Of a DNA stretch of 64,000 nt, positions 58,010 through 64,000 are shown piece by piece. The translations under genes and the position numbers were made by a program. Position 1 is the first letter of the stretch, and each line of letters begins with the position of its first letter. The stretch comes from Nyssa sinensis (Eukaryota > Streptophyta > Magnoliopsida > Cornales > Nyssaceae), in the NCBI GenBank assembly GCA_008638375.1, contig CM018038.1:11596740-11660739 (forward strand), read 5' to 3'. The notes under the pieces were generated by a model, which searched no databases, was not told where the DNA came from, and saw nothing but the letters and a program-made list of their open reading frames with translations.

Positions 58010-59917
58010 ACTGTGCAAAAGATACCACTTCTTAAGAGTTTGGTGAATATATCTACAACCTAAAGAGATGAAAGTGTAGAGGCTGTGGAATCAATCCTGA
58101 CTAAATATTTTCACGAACTAAATGATAATCCAACTCTATGTGCTTGGTTCGTTCATGAAAAACGGGATTTGCTGCAATGTGTAGAGCAGCCTAATTGTCA
58201 CAAAATAATGTTGCGAGTTTCAAATGTGGGACTTATAGGTCATTCAAAAGATAATGTCACAAAGTTATCTCACAAGTAACATATGTCATAACTCGATATT
58301 CTGCCTCAACCTAATTTTCAAGAAATGAGCGAATCACCAAGGAACACATAATAACCAGTTATTGATCTCCTTGCGGTAGGACAACCTGCCCAATTAGAAT
58401 CATAATATGCTTTTATTTACAATCTATTTTGTGCAGAAACTGGTAGCCCTTGACCAGGTGTTCCTTTCAAGTAACGTAAAATGTGCAACGCTGCCTCTAA
58501 ATAAGGTTTTCGTAGCTACTGTATAAATTGGCTAAGGACATGCACAGAGTATGCTATGTCTGGCCTAGTGGTAATAAGATAGATGAGGCATCCCATAAGT
58601 CTTCTATATTGTGAAGGATTATGAAGAGGATCACCATCAGTAGGAGTAAGCTTTAAATTATGCTCCATAGGGAATGTAGATGGACATACCCCAAGAAGGC
58701 CCATATCGTCAAGGATGTCCAATGTATACTTGCGTTGTGAGATTGAGATTCCTTACTTAGAGCGAGAAACTTCAAGTCCTAGGAAGTATTTGAGATCCCT
58801 AAGAAGGAACTTCTTTAGCGCATCAATGGTTGGTAAGTCATTTCTTGCACTAATCATGTCATCTACATAAATTAGTACACTAGTGAAGGAGCTTCCAACC
58901 TTTCGAGTGAATAAGGAATAATCGGCTTTTGATTGTTGGAACTTTGCATCCTATATAGATAAATAAAGTTTAGAAAACCAGTTACATGAAGCTTGCTTCA
59001 AACTATAAAATTACTTGTTTAGTCTACACACAAGATTCTTCCCTTATCAATAGAAACCTAGAGGTGGCTGCATGTAAACTTATTAAGTTCCACATGCACA
59101 AGGCATTTTAGACATCTAGTTGGTAGATGGACTATTTATTAGAGGCCATAAGAGCAAGCAAGCATTGAACAATGACAAGTTTGGGCGCCACTGAGGCAAA
59201 AGTCTCATGATAATCTAAACCTTCTATTCGTGTGTTACCTTTAGCTACCAAGTGAGCTTTGTGACGTTCGATAGTGCCATCGGATTTGTACTTGATTTTG
59301 TACACCTACTTACAACCGATGGGCTTCTTACCTGCCAGTAAAGAAGTGAGAGTGCATGTATTGTTCTATTCCAGAGCTTGGAGTTCAATATCTATGGCAT
59401 GTTTCCAATTAGGATCTTTCACAACTTGAGCGAAATTATCAGGTTCAACATAACATGAGATATTGGCAACAAAATAATGATGTGAAGATGACAATCTATC
59501 ATAGGAGAGAAAATGAGAAAGAGGGTAATGAGTACCTTTAGTATAAATTGGCACTAAATCTAATAATTGTTTTTTAAGTGGCCAATGTGGTTTGTTCACA
59601 ATGATATTTTTATAACCAAACGAAAGGCTATTTGGGGCACTCCGAGTGATGTGGAACAATAGAAGATGGTGAAGAAGGTGAATTATCAATGAGATAAGGA
59701 GAGTAAAGTGTGGGTGGTGAAGTTTGAGTTATGTGTGTTATTTGAGTATTAATGGGGTGAGGTATTTCCATGTTACTCTCTGGTACAGGAAGTGGTAAGG
59801 TTGGTGTTGCACACTCTACATCCTGTTAGGTAGTTGAAAAGGGAAAAACATTTTCATGAAACAAGACATCATGACTAGAAAAGAATTGTCTAGTTTATAA
59901 GTCATATAGTTGATAGG
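58010..59917 (-). pseudogene. Copia RT and RNase H (broken)
   Basis: In order on the minus strand: SSHDVLFHENVFPF, VVKDPNWKHAIDIELQALE, KKPIGCK then VYKIKYKSDGTIERHKA, LVAKGNTRIEGLDYHETFA, LIYVDDMI (YVDD near 58860), DLKYFLGLEVSRS, SISQRKYTLDILDDMGLLG, YRRLMGCLIYLITTRPDIAY, LEAALHILRYLKGTPGQGL and RNase [21 protein letters not shown]. Stops replace expected Trp or Gln at several points (for example K*VYK), and frameshifts are present, so it is inactive. Confidence 0.85.
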
Positions 59918-61369
59918 TGATGAGAATGAAAAATGTCATATTTTTCTCCCTTAATGTTTAGTCTTTTATACTTATTTGGTGCCTAGATGTTCTCATTATT
60001 CTTGTATTTTGATTTAGGATGCAAATGGAGGCGCCAAGTGCAAAACGAAGCTAATTGGGCGATTTTAGACAATTTTGACATTGCTTCGTAATCTGGGCAT
60101 AACTCTCTCATCCAAGCTCCAATTGAGATGATTCAAGATGATATGGAATGCCAAGAAACAGCTCTACAACTTTCATGTTTTTAGTTTGGAGAGGTTCTGG
60201 CTGAATCAAGGTCTAAATCGGGCTTAAATTTGCTGCACCTGTATTGCTGACATTCTGGAACGTTTTTTAACTAGCAATTCTAATACGCAGATCTGATGCG
60301 GTTTATTTTCGAAAGTTTCCAGATCTAGTGTACAAAAATTCCAGTCGCAAGTACCACTTTCCTAGTTATATTAGGACTTTATTTATTTTTTTAATATTTT
60401 TCTTAATTAGTCAGATTTGGATATTATTATTTGAGGATAATATTTAGAATATCTTTAGGAGTTTTGGTAGGCGTCTAAGACTAGAATTAACGTGTAAAAG
60501 GGGGAGGGGGAGAGATCAGACCACACACACACCTCTCTCTCCCCTCTTTTTTGACTTCTTCTTCGAGTTTTCATCATGGCTTTGCGTGGCTAAACTTTTA
60601 TAATTGGTCGAAGGAAACGGAAGCCTCGGAATCAATAAAACTGTGAGATCTAATTTATTTTTATTGTTCAATTTATGCTTTGAGTATCAAATGTTCTTTT
60701 GTGCTTATTTTCATGATTGTCTCATTTAATTACTAAGAGGCCTATTAGTTTATTATTCGTTGCAATCTACTGTCAGGTTAGATATCAAATTCATAATTGT
60801 TTGATCCCTCTAATTTCTGAAGCAACTAAGATTTAATGATTTGTTGCGTCAGAAATGACTAGATCTTAGGAAGAACGTTCGACTAAATTAAATACAACCG
60901 CCTGTGCTTGTGTTGTTTAGCTTGATCGATCTTTCTAGTTCTTAAGGCTGCTACTAGATTAAACCTTTAGCGCTTGTCTTGGGTTGTTTAGTAGTTAGGG
61001 TTAATTAGATCGCTTGTTTTCTAATTAACTACAACTAAGGAGAGATAGAAAAATAGTTCCAACGGTGAATATTCAAAGTGTGAATTGATATATACTTGCA
61101 TCAATGATCAGTTATAACATTTCGATGGTGGATGTTGACTTAGACTAAGGTTTGTTCTTTTGATTGAATTCGATACTTTAATTTGAATTGTTTCTTAGTT
61201 GTTTTTTTTACAATTATTTTCGTTATACTCAAACCCCCCCCAATCCTTGTTTACGTAGCATAAAACTAGGCTAGATACTCTCTGTGGGAATGATCCTTAC
61301 TCGCATTACTACATGTATTTTTAGGAGCTTAGGTTTTATTTTTTTTTGGTTGCCTGCGACAGCACACCA
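59918..61369 (+). repeat. Athila-type 5' LTR, 1,452 bp
   Basis: Same family as the solo LTR at 22199-23584 (opposite orientation). CA microsatellite and TCTCTC stretch at 60523-60545. Confidence 0.95.
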
Positions 61370-61374
61370 AATTT

Positions 61375-61390
61375 TGGCGTCATTGCCAGG
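61375..61390 (+). promoter_or_regulatory. Primer binding site, Asp-tRNA type
   Basis: TGGCGTCATTGCCAGG, close to TGGCGCCGTTGCCGGG, as is usual for Athila/Tat elements, six bases after the LTR. Confidence 0.85.
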
Positions 61391-61547
61391 AAGTGATTCT
61401 AGTTGATTTTTGTGATTCTTATTTCGTTCTTGAAATTTTTGAAAAAAAAAAGAGTTTTAGCGTAAAATTTTTTTACTTTTTATTTTCATTACTCTAGATT
61501 TTTTTTGATTTGTTTTTCATGATTTATTAAAGTTTCCTTGATTGTTT

Positions 61548-62802
61548 ATGACTGTAACTCGATCTTCTATTCAAGGTGATTTGCAATGCGATCCAGAAAT
61601 AGAGAGAACTTTGCGTAGGTTAAGAAGGGAAGCTTGGAGAAATTCTGAAGAGAACGGTCTAGCTCTTGATTCCCTATTTGCTAGCGATTCTGATTTAGAA
61701 GAGGAGAAATTCATGGCTGAAAATCGAACTTTGAAAGAGCTTGCCGCCTCTGATTTGAATCAACAACCCTTATGCATAACGTTCCCTACTTTAGATGCTA
61801 CTATTACTTTTGAATTAAAATCTGGACTAATACATCTCTTGCCCACTTTTTATGGCCTTGTAGGTGATTATCCTCACAAGCATCTAAAGGAGTTTCATGT
61901 AGTATGCACGAGTATGAGACCCACGGGGGTGACTGAAGAGCAAATTAAATTAAGAGCCTTTTCTATTTTCTTTGAAGGATTCAGCTAAGTATTGGATCTA
62001 TTATCTACCCTCCGAGAGTGTTACCACATGGAACGAGATGAAGATGTTGTTTTTGGAGAAATATTTCCTAGCTTCAAGGGTGGCCAACATTCGAAAAGAA
62101 ATTTGTGGTGTAAGGCAACACAACGGACAGTCCCTATATGAATACTGGGAATGTTTCAAGAACTTATGTGCAAGCTGCCCCCATCATCAAATTAGTGAGC
62201 AGTTACTTATCTAGTATTTCTATGAGGGCCTTCTACCCACTGATAGGAGCATGATTGATGTTGCTAGTGGAGGAACTTTGGTAGATAAAACACCCGAGGC
62301 TGCGAGAAACTTGATTGCAAATATGGCGGCCAATTTTCAACAATTTGGCACTAGGCTTGACCCTCCATCTAAGCATGTTAATGAGGTAACTATTTCCTCT
62401 ATTGAACAACAAATTGTGAGTCTAACTTCTCTTGTTCGTCAAATGGCTGTAGGTAATATACAAACGGCGAAGGCTTGTGGGATTTGTTCAGTAGTGGGGC
62501 ATCCAACCGATATGTGCCCAACTCTTCAAGAGGAGCCCATTGAGCAAGTGAATGCAGCGGGTGGTTTTCCTGGACAACCACAAAGGAAATATGATCCCTA
62601 TTCGAGCATGTATAACTCGGGATGGAGGGATCACCCTAATTTTAGTTATGGGAATCCACAAGTAAATCAGCTCGCTACTCAAAACTGCCTAATTTGCCAG
62701 CAATATAAGCAGCCATACCCCCCTAGACAACAACCGGGCCAAACTTCTAATTCTGGTTTGTCTTTACAAGATATTGTTAATCTCTTGCCACTAATATTTT
62801 AA
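61548..62802 (+). pseudogene. Athila gag (broken)
   Basis: ATG at 61548. The frame runs to 61988, where a frameshift near 61975 moves it to the 61972-62214 frame (SAKYWIYYLPSESVTTWNEM). A TAG at 62212-62214 stands where Gln is expected (LLI*YFYEGL). The next block carries AARNLIANMAANFQQFGTR, the zinc knuckle CGICSVVGHPTDMC (62476-62517) and a Pro/Gln-rich tail, ending TAA 62800-62802. This is the capsid/nucleocapsid region. Confidence 0.9.
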
Positions 62803-62816
62803 AATTTCAGTAGGAG

Positions 62817-64000
62817 ATGAAACAATTTCAACAAGAGGCGAGGGCCAGTATTCAAAGTTTGGACAATCAGATGGGCCAGATGGCAACCGTAATTAGTCGG
62901 CTAAAGGCACAAAGTTCAAAAAAATCACCCTCTCAAACGGTAGTAAATCCAAGAGAAAATGCAAGTGCAATCATTTTGAAAAGTGGTAAAAAGGTTGAGA
63001 TTCCAGTAAAGGTAGCCCCTGCATCATCGAAGCAAGAAAATGAGAAAAATGTCGTTGCAAACAGGAACGTTCCCAATGACAATGACGTACCGAAGCGTAA
63101 GTTTTTGCCTCTTTCTGATTATAAACCAATACCTCATTTTCCTTAGGCTTTAGTAGAATCTAGAAAAGATGAGCAAAATAAAGATTTATATGAGACTTTT
63201 CGTAGATGCGAGATAAATATTTCACTTTTCGATGCTATTAAACAAGTACCTCGTTATGCTAAATTCTTAAAAGAACTGTGTACAATTAAGAGGAAACAGA
63301 AATTTAAAGGATGTGAGACGGTGAGAGTAGGGGAGAATGTTTCTGTAGTTGTTCAAAGAAAATTCCTTACGAAGTGAAAAGATCCAGGTATGTTTACTAT
63401 CCATTGTATGATAGGTAACATTAGATTGGAAAAGGCCGTGATAGATTTAGGAGCTTCTATCAATGTCAAGCCATATTTTATATATGCTTCTTTGAAACTT
63501 GGACCTTTGAATAAAACTAGTGTTGTGATTCAATTGGCTGATAGATCTAATGCCTATCCAAAGGGTGTAGTTGAGGATGTTCTTGTGCAAGTTAATGATT
63601 TGGTTTTTCCTACTGATTTCTATGTGCTTGATATGGAGAATGGTGATCAAACTGCTTCTATTTTGATAGGAAGATCATTCTTAAAGACATACAAGACTAA
63701 GATAGATATTCAGAGTGGCACACTTACCATAAAATTTGATGGTGAAATTGTTAAGTTTAATATTTATGATGCCATGAAATATCCTGATGATGATAATCTT
63801 GTTTATTCTATTGATGTGATTGATTCTTTAGTAGAGGAAATTTTTGAACTTGATGGAAAAGATGGATTAGAAGTTGCCATTAGTAAGCATCTTGAGAAAG
63901 AGAATGAGGAGTTAGCCTTGAGTACTGATTTGCAGGAAACTGTTGCAGTGTTGAATGATTTTCTGAAATTACAACAGTTTGGTAACGTTCCTTATATTGC
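62817..64000 (+). pseudogene. Athila gag-pol linker and protease (partial)
   Basis: 62817-63146 has QSLDNQMGQMATVISRL, QTVVNPRENASAIILKSGKK and DYKPIPHFP, then TAG where Gln is expected. It continues with KDLYETFRRCEINISLFDAI, QVPRYAKFLKELCT, a TGA at 63376, then the aspartic protease core IDLGASINV (63441-63467) and ASILIGRSFLKTYKTKID. RT is beyond the window. Confidence 0.88.

Larger units (their letters stand above)
57718..59917 (-). mobile_element. Ty1/copia retrotransposon, minus strand, 5' part cut off
   Basis: Read on the minus strand, the copia pre-RT region, RT and RNase H are followed by a purine tract (GAAGGGGAG within 57971-57981) and a 3' LTR beginning TGTTAAAATGAAC at 57970. 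The LTR ends at about 57718. The element's upstream part is missing because an Athila-type LTR starts at 59918. Confidence 0.88.
59918..64000 (+). mobile_element. Athila-type Ty3 retrotransposon, 5' part (runs off the edge)
   Basis: 5' LTR 59918-61369 (TGATGAGAATG...GCACACCA), an Asp-tRNA-type primer site, gag with a CX2CX4HX4C knuckle, the LDNQMGQMA and VVNPRENASA motifs and the protease DLGAS motif. The gag breaks show it is inactive. The 3' end is beyond the window. It is inserted in the minus-strand copia; the 5 bases before it are ATAGG. Confidence 0.93.

Overview
The window is nuclear DNA of a flowering plant, most likely a eudicot. It is AT-rich, has short exons in long introns with GT/AG borders, and carries plant-specific families: a heavy-metal-associated isoprenylated protein (HIPP), Ty1/copia, chromovirus and Athila LTR retrotransposons, and hAT-like MITEs. 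There are no operons, CRISPR arrays or prokaryotic features. I cannot name the species.

Layout. 0-2.3 kb: 60S ribosomal protein L30 on the minus strand, with a telo-box/site II promoter; its last exon is not in the window. 2.3-6.1 kb: a MITE, an unrecognised coding-like block, and an intact two-exon HIPP gene. 6.6-18.2 kb: a copia LTR remnant, a MITE, a small non-autonomous LTR element whose right LTR holds another insertion, a LINE tail, and a decayed 3'-truncated copia element. 18.5-25.0 kb: a two-LTR chromovirus with a C-terminal chromodomain, missing its zinc knuckle and protease, and interrupted by a solo Athila-type LTR with a perfect 5-bp target duplication. 27.0-36.1 kb: a duplicated promoter/leader block (copies A and B). 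Copy A is next to a non-autonomous LTR element. Copy B leads into an unrecognised gene of at least 12 coding exons (36.17-42.90 kb). 43-53 kb: non-genic DNA with MITEs, tandem duplications and minisatellites. 53.46-55.82 kb: a second unrecognised gene of 8 very small exons that join into one 109-residue reading frame with a basic start and a coiled-coil end. 57.7-59.9 kb: a minus-strand copia element cut by an Athila-type element that starts at 59,918 and runs off the right edge; its LTR belongs to the same family as the solo LTR at 22.2 kb.

The genes are not visibly a pathway. RPL30 is housekeeping, the HIPP is a probable membrane-anchored metal-binding protein, and the two unrecognised genes look nuclear or coiled-coil but have no domain I can name. 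Most of the remainder is layered mobile-element history. Premature stops in the retroelements fall largely where Gln or Trp is expected (CAG or CAA to TAG or TAA, TGG to TAG), the pattern expected from deamination of methylated cytosines. I found no clear new molecular system. The best candidates for a second look are the 8-exon mini-gene, the multi-exon gene with a 170-bp duplication across an exon/intron border, and the duplicated promoter whose copies differ by minisatellite and microsatellite growth.
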